Notes: generated from the letters alone by a model not told the origin. DNA of 44,801 nt from Oscillospiraceae bacterium (GCA_015069045.1 SVJJ01000003.1:1-44801), one strand, 5' to 3'. Positions 25,206-34,811 are shown, numbered from the stretch's first letter. Numbers and translations are program-made.

Positions 25206-26243
25206 CTAAATATGTTTCGTTTGTATATCTGTACAATTCACAATACGGCCGCCTGCCGCCTTCAGCATTCTGTTTTTTAAAGCCGGCACAATGCCACCCT
25301 CATCTTCAGGTAATTCTGCCAAAATGAAATCCACGCCCTCCTCATCCATGCGACGTAGGGAATCAAATAAACGTTGGGCATATATAGCCGCACTACTGCC
25401 GCAATTGATAACAACATCGGCCTGGTACGTCTCATCGCTACAACACAAAAGACCTGTTTTTTTACCAAGTGTCTTCTTTTCGGCAAAAATCGTCGGTATG
25501 CTCTCTCTTTGTTTCGGTTCCACCAACATAAGTTCCGCTTTCGGTGCATAATGCCGATATTTCATACCGGGACTTTTCGGTACCTGACGGCTATCCTGTA
25601 AAGCAGGCTCATAGGCAACTTTTCCCAAAACCTCCTGCAGTTCTTCAAAGCTCACGCCGCCGGGACGTAAAATTTGCGGCTCTTCTCCCGTTAAATCGAT
25701 AACCGTGGATTCTAAACCAACCTGACACATTCCGCCATCAATAATGTAATCCACCTTCCCCGTTAAGTCTGCAATAACATGAGCAGCCCGGGTGGTGCTG
25801 GGTGTACCCGATATATTGGCACTTGGCGCCGCAATTGGCACGCCGCTTTTTTCAATAAGCCTGAGGGCAGCAGGATGGCTAGGCATTCGCACCGCAACCG
25901 TTGCAAGACCGGCAGTTACCGATACCGGAATCCAATTTGATTTTTCCAAAATAATGGTTAACGGTCCCGGCCAAAAGGCACGAATAAGTGCATCTGCCTT
26001 TTGGGGAATTTCCTTAACAACTCGACACAGCATCTCCCGATTACACACATGAACAATAAGGGGATTATCTTGCGGTCGTCCCTTTGCTTGAAAAATGCGA
26101 CGCACCGCCTCTTCATCTAAAACGTTGGCTCCTAGCCCATAAACGGTTTCTGTGGGAAAGGCCACAAGGCCACCTTGAGCCAGTAAGGCAGCTGCCTCAT
26201 CAATCACCGAGAGATCATCTTTCACTTGAATAATTTTTGTCAT
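25206..26243 (-). CDS. tsaC: L-threonylcarbamoyladenylate synthase, long (Sua5) form
   Basis: This 345-residue enzyme makes threonylcarbamoyl-AMP from threonine, bicarbonate and ATP, the first step of t6A. The catalytic YrdC domain is at about 1-205: GGLVAFPTETVYGLGANV, FQAKGRPQDNPLIVHV, WPGPLTIIL, VAVRMPSHPAA and APSANISGTPSTT. A linker with SPGMKYRHYAP leads into the C-terminal Sua5 domain (about 230-340), absent in short TsaC proteins. ATG 26243 is the best of three close starts, with AGGG 8 nt upstream. It heads the rimI-tsaD-mltG run; the pfkA terminator lies just upstream and no clear promoter is visible. Confidence 0.94.
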   Translation of the reverse strand: MTKIIQVKDDLSVIDEAAALLAQGGLVAFPTETVYGLGANVLDEEAVRRIFQAKGRPQDNPLIVHVCNREMLCRVVKEIPQKADALIRAFWPGPLTIILEKSNWIPVSVTAGLATVAVRMPSHPAALRLIEKSGVPIAAPSANISGTPSTTRAAHVIADLTGKVDYIIDGGMCQVGLESTVIDLTGEEPQILRPGGVSFEELQEVLGKVAYEPALQDSRQVPKSPGMKYRHYAPKAELMLVEPKQRESIPTIFAEKKTLGKKTGLLCCSDETYQADVVINCGSSAAIYAQRLFDSLRRMDEEGVDFILAELPEDEGGIVPALKNRMLKAAGGRIVNCTDIQTKHI

Positions 26244-26279
26244 GGTCATCACCCTTACAAATCCTCTACACTTTGATAA

Positions 26280-26309
26280 GAAAAACAGGCAACCTTTACA
26301 GCCGCCTGT
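26280..26309 (-). terminator. pfkA terminator
   Basis: ACAGGCGGC pairs with GTTGCCTGT (9 bp including two G-T pairs), followed by TTTTT on the minus strand. Confidence 0.75.
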
Positions 26310-26316
26310 CTCCTTC

Positions 26317-27279
26317 TTACAAGCTTAAAATAGATGCCATGTTCATAATATCGTTATGCATAGACTTTTTCATGGCTAATCCTTCTAAGATATCATAGTC
26401 TACAATGGTATTATTTTTCACGGCTACAATGCGGTTTCCAATCCCTTCATAAAGCAATTGAACTGCATGCATGCCCATACGGCTGGCTAACATTCTATCT
26501 GTTACGGTTGGACTGCCACCTCGCTGAATATGCCCCAAAATGGTGGCACGGGTTTCAATGCCTGTTGCCTCCTCTATGCGTTGTGCCATTTCCACTGACC
26601 CACCAACACCTTCGGCAACTACAATTAGGTTGTTTTCCTTGCCACGTTTTTTACCCTCAATAATGGGTTGCAAGATATCCTGGTCAAAATCGAAGGATTT
26701 TTCCGGAATTATGGCAGCCTCAGCGCCACAAGCAACAGCCACATAGGCTGCAATATATCCTGCGCCACGACCCATAACCTCTATGACGGAACATCGCTCA
26801 TGTGATTGTGCCGTATCTCTAATTTTATCAATGGCATCTTTAACCGTATTTAATGCGGTATCAAAACCAATGGTACTATCTGTACATCCAATGTCGTTAT
26901 CTATCGTGCCGGGAATCCCTACCGTGGGCAACCCTTCCAGGGATAAATCACGCGCACCTCGAAAAGAACCATCGCCACCAATGACAACGAGACCCTCAAT
27001 ACCCATTCTGCGGGCAACCTCAACGGCCTTTTTAACCCCGTCCCGTTCACAAAACTCGGGACAGCGAGAAGACTGAAGAACAGTTCCACCACGATGTAAA
27101 ATATCAGAAACGCTACGGGCATTCATCTCCACAAACATACCGTTTAATAAACCTGCATATCCCTTGCGTATACCAAAAACTTCCATACCTTTTGTGAGCG
27201 CCATACGAACAACCGAACGAATGGCCGCATTCATACCCGGCGCATCACCGCCACTTGTTAATACACCAATTTTATTCAC
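26317..27279 (-). CDS. pfkA: ATP-dependent 6-phosphofructokinase
   Basis: This 320-residue enzyme phosphorylates fructose 6-phosphate in glycolysis. Motifs: GVLTSGGDAPGMNAAIRS (ATP site), GGDGSFRGA (the Gly-Asp-Gly that marks ATP rather than pyrophosphate use), GIPGTIDNDI (catalytic Asp), EVMGRGAGY and HIQRGGSPTVTDR. The length is standard for the bacterial ATP form. It starts at GTG 27279 with AAGGAGGG upstream. It follows the small DUF2007-like gene by 27 nt and ends at a terminator. Confidence 0.96.
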   Translation of the reverse strand: MNKIGVLTSGGDAPGMNAAIRSVVRMALTKGMEVFGIRKGYAGLLNGMFVEMNARSVSDILHRGGTVLQSSRCPEFCERDGVKKAVEVARRMGIEGLVVIGGDGSFRGARDLSLEGLPTVGIPGTIDNDIGCTDSTIGFDTALNTVKDAIDKIRDTAQSHERCSVIEVMGRGAGYIAAYVAVACGAEAAIIPEKSFDFDQDILQPIIEGKKRGKENNLIVVAEGVGGSVEMAQRIEEATGIETRATILGHIQRGGSPTVTDRMLASRMGMHAVQLLYEGIGNRIVAVKNNTIVDYDILEGLAMKKSMHNDIMNMASILSL

Positions 27280-27306
27280 ATAATCCCTCCTTAATATAAG
27301 TACAGA

Positions 27307-27504
27307 TTACAGTGCTTTATTAATAATCACTTCATGAGCTTCAGCAAGCTCCGCCTCAGGCACTAAAATTTCATAACAGCCAAACTTATCATTTTCGCTT
27401 TGATTCGCAGTGCGAATTTTAACCGGTAAGCCTGCCTGTTGCAGGAGCATTCTGATTTTTTCTGCATTTTCCTTGCTTTGTGTAATGTACACAGCCATCC
27501 ACAT
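27307..27504 (-). CDS. Small DUF2007-like protein
   Basis: This 65-residue ORF has GGGGGG 8 nt before ATG 27504, which fixes the start inside a longer frame. The pattern (AVYITQSKENAEKIRMLLQQAGLPVKIRTA, then CYEILVPEAELAEAHEVI) is the one-domain ferredoxin-like fold of DUF2007-type proteins, proposed to bind small ligands or signals. No catalytic residues are evident. It sits between thrS (65 nt) and pfkA (27 nt) and is probably transcribed with both. Function unknown. Confidence 0.7.
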   Translation of the reverse strand: MWMAVYITQSKENAEKIRMLLQQAGLPVKIRTANQSENDKFGCYEILVPEAELAEAHEVIINKAL

Positions 27505-27569
27505 AACAAATACCCCCCGCCTATTAACCAAAAATATAATAAGATTACTTTAGACACAAACCAATGATT

Positions 27570-29480
27570 TTAGTCATTCTTTTTTGTGTTAATTTCTTCT
27601 AAAAGTCTCTGGCAAAATGCCTCCTTAGTCATGGTGCCTAAATCAACACCACGACGAGCACGAACAGCAACAGTTCCCTCTTCACACTCTTTATTGCCCA
27701 CAACCAACATATAGGGCACCTTACTCATCTGTGCCTCGCGAATTTTATAGCCAATTTTTTCATTGCGGCTATCCACCTCAACACGAATTCCCTGCGCCTG
27801 CAACATATCTTGCAGTTCTTGCGCATAGGTATGGTGAGCATCAGCAATAGGTAAAATTTTAACCTGTACCGGTGCTATCCATGCCGGGAAGGCACCAGCA
27901 AAATGCTCTATTAAAATACCGATAAACCGTTCAATAGAGCCAAAGGCAACACGGTGAATCATAATGGGACGATGCTTGTTGCCATCGGCACCCGTATATT
28001 CCAATTCAAAGCGTAAAGGTAACTGAAAATCTAACTGAATTGTACCGCATTGCCAGGTACGACCAATCGAATCCTCCAAGTGAAAATCGATTTTAGGGCC
28101 ATAAAAGGCGCCATCACCTTCGTTAACCACGTAGTTTAGTCCAAGATCATCCAATGCATCACGAAGGGCTTCTGTCGCCATTTCCCAATCTTCGTCACTA
28201 CCCATACTGTCTTCAGGACGGGTGGAAAGTTCTACATGATATTTAAAACCAAAAAGGTTATAAACCTCATCAATCAATCTGGCAACACCTTTAATTTCAT
28301 CCCTAATTTGTTCAGGCATCATAAAGATGTGTGCATCATCTTGCGTAAAGCAACGAACACGCATCAAGCCATGGAGCTGGCCGGATTTTTCATGGCGATG
28401 CACCAGACCTAATTCACCCATACGCAGGGGCAAATCGCGATATGAACGGGGTTCTGACTGATAGACTAACACACCGCCAGGACAGTTCATCGGTTTAATA
28501 GCAAAATCTTGCTCATCTATTACTGTGGTGTACATATTGTCTTGATAATGATCCCAATGACCGGAAGTTTCCCATAAAGAACGATTTAGCATAATAGGGG
28601 TGGAAATCTCTTGATAACCATTTTTCTCATGAAGCTCATGCCAATAACCTAATAAAAGATTTTTCAAAATCATGCCCTTTGGTAAAAAGAAGGGAAATCC
28701 GGGGCCGGCTTCATTCATCATAAACAAACCAAGCTCGCGTCCCAGTTTTCTGTGATCCCGTTTTTTAGCCTCCTCCATCATGGTTAAATAAGCTTCTAAT
28801 TCGGATTTTTTAGGAAATGCTGTGCCATAAATTCGCTGAAGCATTTTGTTCTTTTCACTACCACGCCAATAAGCACCGGCTACACTCGTCAAGGCAATAG
28901 CCTTTACATTGCCTGTCGAGGGTAAGTGAGGGCCGGCGCAAAGATCGGTAAACTCCCCTTGCTTATAAAAAGATATTTCCGCATCCTCAGGTAAATCCTC
29001 AATTAATTCCTTCTTATATGGCTCCTCTGCCTTTTCAAAATACGAGATAGCCTCACTGCGAGGCATGGTAAACCGTTCAATAGCTAAATCCTCTTTCACG
29101 ATTTTATGCATTTCAGCTTCCAGTTTTTCTAAAATCTCCGGTGTGAAGGATGTTTCACAATCAATATCATAGTAAAAGCCGTTTTCAATTGAAGGACCAA
29201 TCGCCAGCTTTGCTTGGGGATAGAGGCGCTTAACTGCCTGCGCTAAAATATGGGAAGCGGTATGACGAAAGACATCCCGCCCTTTTTGGTCATTAAAAGT
29301 TAAAAAGCTAACTGTTGCACTATCTTCAATCATTTGCTTTAATCCTGTCACAGTCCCGTCTACTTCAGCAGCCAATGCTGCTCGCTGAAGACCACCACTA
29401 ATATCGCCCGCTAAATCATAAAGCGTTTTGGGTGCCTCAACACGCAACTGACTCCCATCCTTTAATGTAATGTGAAACAT
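27570..29480 (-). CDS. thrS: Threonine-tRNA ligase
   Basis: This 636-residue class II synthetase charges tRNA-Thr. Order: TGS domain (about 1-62), editing domain with HTASHILAQAVKRLYP and its zinc-type DLCAGPHLPSTG, catalytic core with motif 2 region RMGELGLVHRHEKSGQLHGLMRVRCF, and motif 3 (ending GSIERFIGILIEH). A C-terminal anticodon-binding domain begins around WIAPVQVKILPI. AGGAGG lies 6 nt before ATG 29480. The gene overlaps nothing, starts 10 nt after the radical SAM gene, and has no T-box leader, so it depends on an upstream promoter. Confidence 0.97.
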   Translation of the reverse strand: MFHITLKDGSQLRVEAPKTLYDLAGDISGGLQRAALAAEVDGTVTGLKQMIEDSATVSFLTFNDQKGRDVFRHTASHILAQAVKRLYPQAKLAIGPSIENGFYYDIDCETSFTPEILEKLEAEMHKIVKEDLAIERFTMPRSEAISYFEKAEEPYKKELIEDLPEDAEISFYKQGEFTDLCAGPHLPSTGNVKAIALTSVAGAYWRGSEKNKMLQRIYGTAFPKKSELEAYLTMMEEAKKRDHRKLGRELGLFMMNEAGPGFPFFLPKGMILKNLLLGYWHELHEKNGYQEISTPIMLNRSLWETSGHWDHYQDNMYTTVIDEQDFAIKPMNCPGGVLVYQSEPRSYRDLPLRMGELGLVHRHEKSGQLHGLMRVRCFTQDDAHIFMMPEQIRDEIKGVARLIDEVYNLFGFKYHVELSTRPEDSMGSDEDWEMATEALRDALDDLGLNYVVNEGDGAFYGPKIDFHLEDSIGRTWQCGTIQLDFQLPLRFELEYTGADGNKHRPIMIHRVAFGSIERFIGILIEHFAGAFPAWIAPVQVKILPIADAHHTYAQELQDMLQAQGIRVEVDSRNEKIGYKIREAQMSKVPYMLVVGNKECEEGTVAVRARRGVDLGTMTKEAFCQRLLEEINTKKND

Positions 29481-29490
29481 AGTAATCCTC

Positions 29491-31125
29491 CTACTCAAAT
29501 TCTACCGTAACATCAGCAGCTCTTTTGTTGTCATAATCAAAAGCAAACACTCGATGTCCAATCGGTACAAATCGTAATTTTTTATATACCTTAACCGGTT
29601 TTTCTCCGGCATAATGCTCAAAATACAAAGCCACACGTTCTGGCTTTTTTAAAAATGTAAAGGCCTTTTCCTTTAAATGGTCTCCGCTTTTCATAAAGCT
29701 CAAGGAATCCCGGTGATGCAAACAATAATCATAAATAATAGTATAACCAATATCAGGGTCATTAAATCGCTTACTGCTAAACAGATACAGTTGTTCAAAC
29801 CATGTCTTCTGACCCTTGGCCTCCCCTTGAGAAGCTGAAAAATCTGCCATTTCAGAAAAAAAGTTAAATTCTTGACCTCTATAATAGGTTTCTAAAATAT
29901 ACCATATCGTTGTTGTAAAAGCGCCACTGTTGTAATAACGTTCCAACATTTCCTCTGCACTCTTTAAACGCAGTAAGTCACCATAACTCATAGCATCACT
30001 GTGAATCACCTCATAGGGTGGAAAACTCCAAAACTCACTACCCGACACCTGAAGGGATGCCCCCTTAAGCTTTTTCAAGAATCCAAGCTGTAACTTTTGT
30101 GGACGCAAGGCCACAACCTGATGAAAAGAGTGAATAAACTCTTGTAAACTTTCTCCCGGCAGGCCGGCAATTAAATCAAGGTGTAAATGTATGTTTTTAT
30201 TTTGACTTAATGCATGAACAACTTGACATAGCTTTTCAAAAGCGGGCTTTCTGTTAATCCGTTCCAAGGTTTCGGCATTGGTGCTTTGCACACCAATTTC
30301 TAACTGAAACATACCTTTAGGTGCATCCTGAAGACTTTGAATCAAGGCCTCCGTCATGGTTTCTGCCCGAATTTCAAAGTGGTAGGTTGTGCCCCCGCCC
30401 CGTCTTTTAATAGCATCTATAATGGCTATAGCACGTTCCGGGTCCGCATTAAAAGTACGATCTACAAACTTCACTAAAGGAACCTTGTGCCTTGCAAAAA
30501 AATCAATGGCTGCCTCTACCTTGGGCAAGGATAAAAATCGCAGATTACCGGCGCTACCGGATAAACAAAAGGCACACCGATAGGGGCATCCCCGGGAGGT
30601 TTCAAAATATACAATGCGATGACGAAGTGTCATCATGTCCTCATCGGTATATGGAAAAGGCAAGGCATCCATAGAAGCCTCCTGCGCCGAAACATCGCTA
30701 TGTTTCAATGTATCGCCATGACGATACCAGCAGCCCGGCACACGGCTAAAATTACCACTGTCTACTCCATCTAAAAAAAGGGAAATTGAAGGCTCTCCTT
30801 CACCACATAAAACATAGTCTATATAGGGATGTGTCCCCATCTGTTCTTCAGGGTCAAAGCTAACCTCAGGACCTGCCAGGCCAATGCATACAGCCGGATT
30901 TGCTTTTTTCAGAATTTCACACACGTGATAAACCATTTCCATATTCCATATATAACAGGAAAAGAAAAACATGGTTTCGCCTGTGCTATATAAGTCTGCG
31001 GCAATATGTTCTGCCCGGTCAGCAATAGTATACTCCCGAAAACTACACCGCTCATCCATACGGGTTAAATAGCGAATCGCCAGATTGCTGTGAATAAACT
31101 TTGCATTAATGCCCACCAAAAGCAT
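29491..31125 (-). CDS. B12-binding domain radical SAM protein (DUF4080)
   Basis: This 544-residue iron-sulfur protein has an N-terminal cobalamin-binding-like domain (about 1-130: LLVGINAKFIHSNLAIRYL, FFFSCYIWN, GLAGPEVSFD). A radical SAM core follows, with SRGCPYRCAFCLSG (the C-x3-C-x2-C cluster) and LEIGVQSTNAETLERINR. A C-terminal DUF4080 domain starts at about residue 390. The reaction is unknown for this family. The start ATG 31125 has GAGGTGG 6 nt upstream; a longer frame to 31206 runs through a GC-rich hairpin and is not likely. It precedes thrS by 10 nt. Corrinoid use would fit the B12 transporter in this window. Confidence 0.85.
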   Translation of the reverse strand: MLLVGINAKFIHSNLAIRYLTRMDERCSFREYTIADRAEHIAADLYSTGETMFFFSCYIWNMEMVYHVCEILKKANPAVCIGLAGPEVSFDPEEQMGTHPYIDYVLCGEGEPSISLFLDGVDSGNFSRVPGCWYRHGDTLKHSDVSAQEASMDALPFPYTDEDMMTLRHRIVYFETSRGCPYRCAFCLSGSAGNLRFLSLPKVEAAIDFFARHKVPLVKFVDRTFNADPERAIAIIDAIKRRGGGTTYHFEIRAETMTEALIQSLQDAPKGMFQLEIGVQSTNAETLERINRKPAFEKLCQVVHALSQNKNIHLHLDLIAGLPGESLQEFIHSFHQVVALRPQKLQLGFLKKLKGASLQVSGSEFWSFPPYEVIHSDAMSYGDLLRLKSAEEMLERYYNSGAFTTTIWYILETYYRGQEFNFFSEMADFSASQGEAKGQKTWFEQLYLFSSKRFNDPDIGYTIIYDYCLHHRDSLSFMKSGDHLKEKAFTFLKKPERVALYFEHYAGEKPVKVYKKLRFVPIGHRVFAFDYDNKRAADVTVEFE

Positions 31126-31165
31126 CTGTGTCCACCTCGTCTTCCCCCATAATGGTGCCTGTTGT

Positions 31166-31201
31166 AAAAGTGCGGCGGGCGGGAGCACCCCGGCCGCCGC
31201 A
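31166..31201 (-). terminator. GC-rich terminator after pnp
   Basis: On the minus strand TGCGGCGG pairs with CCGCCGCA, and four more GC pairs follow after one mismatch. The tail is ACTTTTAC, a modest T tract. A second hairpin lies nearer pnp. Confidence 0.6.
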
Positions 31202-31206
31202 TTCAC

Positions 31207-31228
31207 TTGATAAGGTATATCTTATCAA
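31207..31228. terminator. Second hairpin downstream of pnp
   Basis: TTGATAAG pairs exactly with CTTATCAA (8 bp, 6-nt loop), 15 nt after the pnp stop codon. It has no strong T tract, so it may protect the mRNA end or help pause transcription. Confidence 0.45.
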
Positions 31229-31242
31229 ATCTTCATTTCATT

Positions 31243-33342
31243 TTACCACAAATTCAGTTCATTCATGGCATCCTTGCGGGAAAGATTAATACGACCTTGT
31301 CTGTCAATTTCAATAACCTTAACCATAATCTCGTCACCAATATTAACTTCATCTTCTACCTTAGCAACACGTGTATTGGCCAATTTAGAAATGTGTACCA
31401 TACCATCTCTTCCAGGCAGGAACTCAACAAAAGCACCAAAGGGCAGGATATTAACAACCTTACCTTTATAGATGGAACCAATTTCAATGTTACCTGTTAA
31501 ACCTTTAATAATTTCCATTGCCTTGTTGGCCATTTCCTCATCAGCGGTAGCAATATAAACCTTACCATCGTCCTCAATATCAATTTTAACACCGGTTTCA
31601 GCAATAATTTTCTGAATGGTTTTACCGCCGGAGCCGATAACATCACGAATCTTATCTGTATCAATGGTCATTGTGAAAATTTTGGGTGCATAAGCAGAGA
31701 GAGATGTTCTGGGAGCCTCAATCGTCTTTAAAAGCACCTCGTCAATGATTTGGAAACGTGCTGCCTTGGTTTGAGCTAAGGCCTGCTGAATAATAGCAGG
31801 TGTTAAACCGTCAATCTTAATGTCCATTTGAATAGCTGTAATACCCTCTTTTGTTCCAGCAACCTTGAAATCCATATCACCATAAAAATCCTCTAAACCT
31901 TGAATGTCTACCATGGTGATAAACCGATCACCCTCGGTTACTAATCCAACAGAAATACCGGCAACCGGTGCCTTAATGGGCACACCTGCATCCATCAGCG
32001 CCAATGTGCTGGCACAAACGCTGGCCTGAGAAGTACTACCGTTGGAGCTTAACACCTCAGATACTAAACGAATGGCGTAGGGAAATTCCTCCTCAGAAGG
32101 AACAACAGGTTCTAAGGCACGTTCTGCCAAAGCACCATGACCAATTTCACGACGACCCGGACCTCTGGATGGACGGGTTTCACCTACCGAATAGGAGGGG
32201 AAATTATAATGATGCATATAGCGCTTTTGGTCATCTAAATCAATACCATCCAGAGCTTGCGCATCTCCCATAGCACCTAGGGTGGCAATGGTTAATACCT
32301 GTGTCTGTCCACGTTTAAACATGCCGGATCCATGCGTGCGGGGCAAAATAGCCACATCGGCAGATAAGGGACGAATGTCTGTAATACCACGACCATCTAC
32401 ACGTTTACCTTCGTCCAAAATCCAACGGCGTACAATAGTTTTTTGCAACTTTTCCATAGCCTCGGTTATGGCTGCGCCATCTTCCTCTTCGGTATACTTA
32501 CCTGCAAAATGTGCATACAATTCTTCATAAATTACTTTTAAGTTTTTCTCACGGATAGTCTTATCGTCTGTATCTAAGGCAATCTTCAACTTGTCCTCAG
32601 CAAATGCCTTAATGTCTTCATACAAAGCAGGATCAATCACATGAGGCTCGTAACTAAATTTTTCCTTGCCAATATCTGCCTGGATGCCGGCAATAAAATC
32701 ACAAATCTTTTTAATCTCCTCGTGAGCTAATTGGATACCTTCAAACACAACATCCTCAGAAACTTCCTTGGCACCGGCTTCAATCATAACGACCTTTTCT
32801 TTTGTACCGGCTACCGTCATAGAAAGAAGGCTTTTTTCCCGCTGTTCACTGGTGGGATTAATGACATGCTTACCATCTACATAACCAACAACAACGCCAC
32901 CGATAGGACCAGCAAAGGGAATATCAGAAATACTGATGGCACAAGAGGTACCAATCATAGCGGTAATTTCAGGAGAATTATCCTGCTCAACAGACATAAC
33001 CGTGTTCACAACCGAAACATCATTCCGCAAATCCTTAGGGAACAAAGGACGAATGGGGCGGTCAATAACACGAGATGCCAAAATCGCTTTTTCTGTAGGA
33101 CGGCCCTCTCGCTTAATGAATCCACCGGGAATTTTACCTACCGAATAGAGTTTCTCCTCAAAGTCAACACTTAGGGGGAAGAAGTCAATCCCTTCTCTGG
33201 GTTTAGATGATGCTGTTGCCGTTGATAGGATAACCGTATCTCCATAGCGAATCATAACTGCGCCGCCGGCCAGTTCAGCATACTTTCCTGTTTCAACAAT
33301 TAGCGGACGCCCCGCTAATTCCATTTGATAGCTTTTAAACAT
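31243..33342 (-). CDS. pnp: Polynucleotide phosphorylase
   Basis: This 699-residue enzyme degrades RNA from the 3' end with phosphate. Two RNase PH domains are present: the first (about 10-220) with [12 protein letters not shown] and [25 protein letters not shown]; the second (about 310-545) with [27 protein letters not shown] and [17 protein letters not shown] ([17 protein letters not shown]) and S1 (VEIGDEI-like barrel) domains follow. ATG 33342 has GGAGG 6 nt upstream. The usual partner rpsO is not next to it. A long hairpin in its leader may be a processing or control site. Confidence 0.97.
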   Translation of the reverse strand: MFKSYQMELAGRPLIVETGKYAELAGGAVMIRYGDTVILSTATASSKPREGIDFFPLSVDFEEKLYSVGKIPGGFIKREGRPTEKAILASRVIDRPIRPLFPKDLRNDVSVVNTVMSVEQDNSPEITAMIGTSCAISISDIPFAGPIGGVVVGYVDGKHVINPTSEQREKSLLSMTVAGTKEKVVMIEAGAKEVSEDVVFEGIQLAHEEIKKICDFIAGIQADIGKEKFSYEPHVIDPALYEDIKAFAEDKLKIALDTDDKTIREKNLKVIYEELYAHFAGKYTEEEDGAAITEAMEKLQKTIVRRWILDEGKRVDGRGITDIRPLSADVAILPRTHGSGMFKRGQTQVLTIATLGAMGDAQALDGIDLDDQKRYMHHYNFPSYSVGETRPSRGPGRREIGHGALAERALEPVVPSEEEFPYAIRLVSEVLSSNGSTSQASVCASTLALMDAGVPIKAPVAGISVGLVTEGDRFITMVDIQGLEDFYGDMDFKVAGTKEGITAIQMDIKIDGLTPAIIQQALAQTKAARFQIIDEVLLKTIEAPRTSLSAYAPKIFTMTIDTDKIRDVIGSGGKTIQKIIAETGVKIDIEDDGKVYIATADEEMANKAMEIIKGLTGNIEIGSIYKGKVVNILPFGAFVEFLPGRDGMVHISKLANTRVAKVEDEVNIGDEIMVKVIEIDRQGRINLSRKDAMNELNLW

Positions 33343-33376
33343 AGCTAACCTCCATAAATACAAATTTTGCAGGCAA

Positions 33377-33450
33377 GCTGAAAGCAAGAGATAAGAAATA
33401 AACCGTAAAGCCCTTCTTTATGGCTTATTTCTTACATCTTACCTTTCAGC
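33377..33450 (-). promoter_or_regulatory. Long hairpin in the pnp leader
   Basis: On the minus strand, 33450 to 33377 folds into one stem of about 31 base pairs around a 5-nt loop. It has only two mismatches and one bulged base. Three pairs are G-U in this RNA but would be A-C mismatches in the opposite transcript, which suggests the leftward RNA is the folded one. It starts about 10 nt after the predicted transcript start and ends 34 nt before the pnp start codon. Confidence 0.75.
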
Positions 33451-33467
33451 CCACATACTTATCTAAT

Positions 33468-33476
33468 ATTATATCA
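33468..33476 (-). promoter_or_regulatory. pnp promoter (extended -10)
   Basis: Minus strand TGATATAAT is a full extended -10 element (TATAAT at 33473-33468). The -35 region is weak. Predicted start near 33461. Confidence 0.6.
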
Positions 33477-33604
33477 CACTATTCAGATAAAATAAATAGA
33501 AATCAAAAAAGAAATTATATATAATTATTATAAAATATTCCCTATATTTTTTGTACACTTTTGCTAATTTCTCCTTAGTTGTGTCTTTACTGCGCACCAC
33601 TTCT

Positions 33605-33611
33605 TTCGACA
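33605..33611 (-). promoter_or_regulatory. 0A box (Spo0A binding site)
   Basis: TTCGACA is the exact reverse complement of the known 0A box TGTCGAA. It lies about 280 nt upstream of spo0A and about 190 nt from its promoter. It could allow Spo0A to act on its own gene, but a 7-nt match can arise by chance. Confidence 0.45.
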
Positions 33612-33791
33612 AACAACCAAATAAAACCACAAAATATAATATAAAATGATATTGTTTTTATAATACAATAAAAATTGACACATTTCGTCGCCTATGTTTC
33701 CCATTTTATAACGATTTATTGATTTATAAGGAGTGGATTTGAAACAAATTTACAAACTTCCAAAAATATACATTTATTGGCAAAAATTATC

Positions 33792-33820
33792 TTGTATTTT
33801 CTGTTTGGGAATGTTATAAT
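33792..33820 (+). promoter_or_regulatory. spo0A promoter
   Basis: TTGTAT (33792-33797), 17-nt spacer, TATAAT (33815-33820) with a TG one base upstream of the -10, giving an extended -10. Predicted start near 33827. Confidence 0.6.
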
Positions 33821-33883
33821 ATCATCAACAAAACAAAAATGTAAAATATTGGAATATTTTTTACGCCGCGAGGAGGAAAAGTT

Positions 33884-34726
33884 ATGAAAAAAATTTCTGT
33901 CGTCATTATTGATGATAACAAGCCACTCTGTCAGTCTATTCAAAAAAGCATTGACGAAACCACGGATATGGAATCTCTGGGCATAGCTCACGATGGTATA
34001 GATGGTCTTGCCATGATTACTGAAAAGTTGCCCGATGTTGTTGTTTTGGATGTTGTGATGCCACGGATGGACGGGCTTGAATTATTGGAACAGTTACAAA
34101 AAAAACACTTTGAGAAAAAAATTTCCTATATTATGATTTCTGCTGTTAATCACGACGATATTATCCACAAAGCTTTGCAATTAGGTGCTAAGTATTATTT
34201 ATTGAAACCACTTGCCGGCAACGACCTTTTGTTAAAACGCATTCGACAGGTAGTAGCAACAAGCGAAGAATCAACCCTAACCGTGAGCGAAACTCTGGGG
34301 TTGGGAGAGAGTTTTTCACTGGTTAGCGACCAAAACACCAAACATATACCCCTGACCGTTCCCGACAATTTAGAAGCCATTATTACGGATGTTATTCACG
34401 AAATCGGTGTTCCGGCTCACATTAAGGGTTACAATTATCTTCGAGAAGCTATTACACTTTGCATACAGGATAAGGAATTTATTAATTCTATTACCAAGCT
34501 GCTTTATCCTACCGTGGCGCGCAGCTACCAAACTACCTCCTCCCGGGTAGAGCGCGCCATTCGTCATGCAATTGAGGTAGCCTGGAATCGCGGTCGGGAG
34601 GAAATTTTAAACAGCATTTTTGGCTACACAATTGATACAAATAAGGGTAAACCAACCAACGGCGAATTTATTGCCATGATATCAGATTCTATTCGCCTTA
34701 AAATGAAAAACATTGTAAATTATTAA
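33884..34726 (+). CDS. spo0A: Stage 0 sporulation response regulator Spo0A
   Basis: This 280-residue master regulator of spore formation has a receiver domain at about 1-120: acidic residues VVIIDDNK (Asp10, Asp11), [13 protein letters not shown] (phosphorylation site Asp56), switch region ISAVNHD and YLLKPL (Lys). A linker follows, then the Spo0A-type DNA-binding domain (about 165-280) with [14 protein letters not shown] and the recognition segment [18 protein letters not shown], near identical across the family. GAGGAGG lies 7 nt before the ATG. The gene stands alone between pnp (divergent) and a dCMP deaminase (convergent). Its presence indicates the host descends from spore-formers. Confidence 0.97.
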   Translation: MKKISVVIIDDNKPLCQSIQKSIDETTDMESLGIAHDGIDGLAMITEKLPDVVVLDVVMPRMDGLELLEQLQKKHFEKKISYIMISAVNHDDIIHKALQLGAKYYLLKPLAGNDLLLKRIRQVVATSEESTLTVSETLGLGESFSLVSDQNTKHIPLTVPDNLEAIITDVIHEIGVPAHIKGYNYLREAITLCIQDKEFINSITKLLYPTVARSYQTTSSRVERAIRHAIEVAWNRGREEILNSIFGYTIDTNKGKPTNGEFIAMISDSIRLKMKNIVNY

Positions 34727-34755
34727 GGTATTTGTTGCCTTGGCAATAAATATAG

Positions 34756-34802
34756 AATCAGGCGTTGTTTAATGCCCCCAATAAACAACGCCTGATTTTT
34801 TA
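34756..34802 (+). terminator. spo0A terminator
   Basis: AATCAGGCGTTGTTTA pairs exactly with TAAACAACGCCTGATT (16 bp, 10-nt loop), followed by TTTTA rightward. It lies between converging genes and may also stop the leftward dCMP deaminase transcript. Confidence 0.88.
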
Positions 34803-34811
34803 TGTATTTTT

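Larger units (their letters stand above)
33482..33883. other. AT-rich intergenic region between divergent pnp and spo0A
   Basis: About 400 nt without a gene, separating two divergent units. It holds the spo0A promoter near 33792-33820 and an exact 0A box at 33605-33611. I see no small ORF with a ribosome binding site. The spoIVB gene, which lies upstream of spo0A in many Firmicutes, is not here. Confidence 0.7.

Noticed and set aside
29481-29490. T-box leader for thrS
   Set aside because: Only 10 nt separate thrS from the upstream gene, so there is no room for a T-box.
31126-31206. N-terminal extension of the radical SAM protein
   Set aside because: The added 27 residues come from a GC-rich terminator-like hairpin, and a good ribosome binding site lies before the internal ATG 31125.
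32731-33174. Rightward 147-residue ORF inside pnp
   Set aside because: Antisense to the first RNase PH domain of pnp, which is fully intact; Asn/Thr/Arg-rich composition is typical of a shadow frame.
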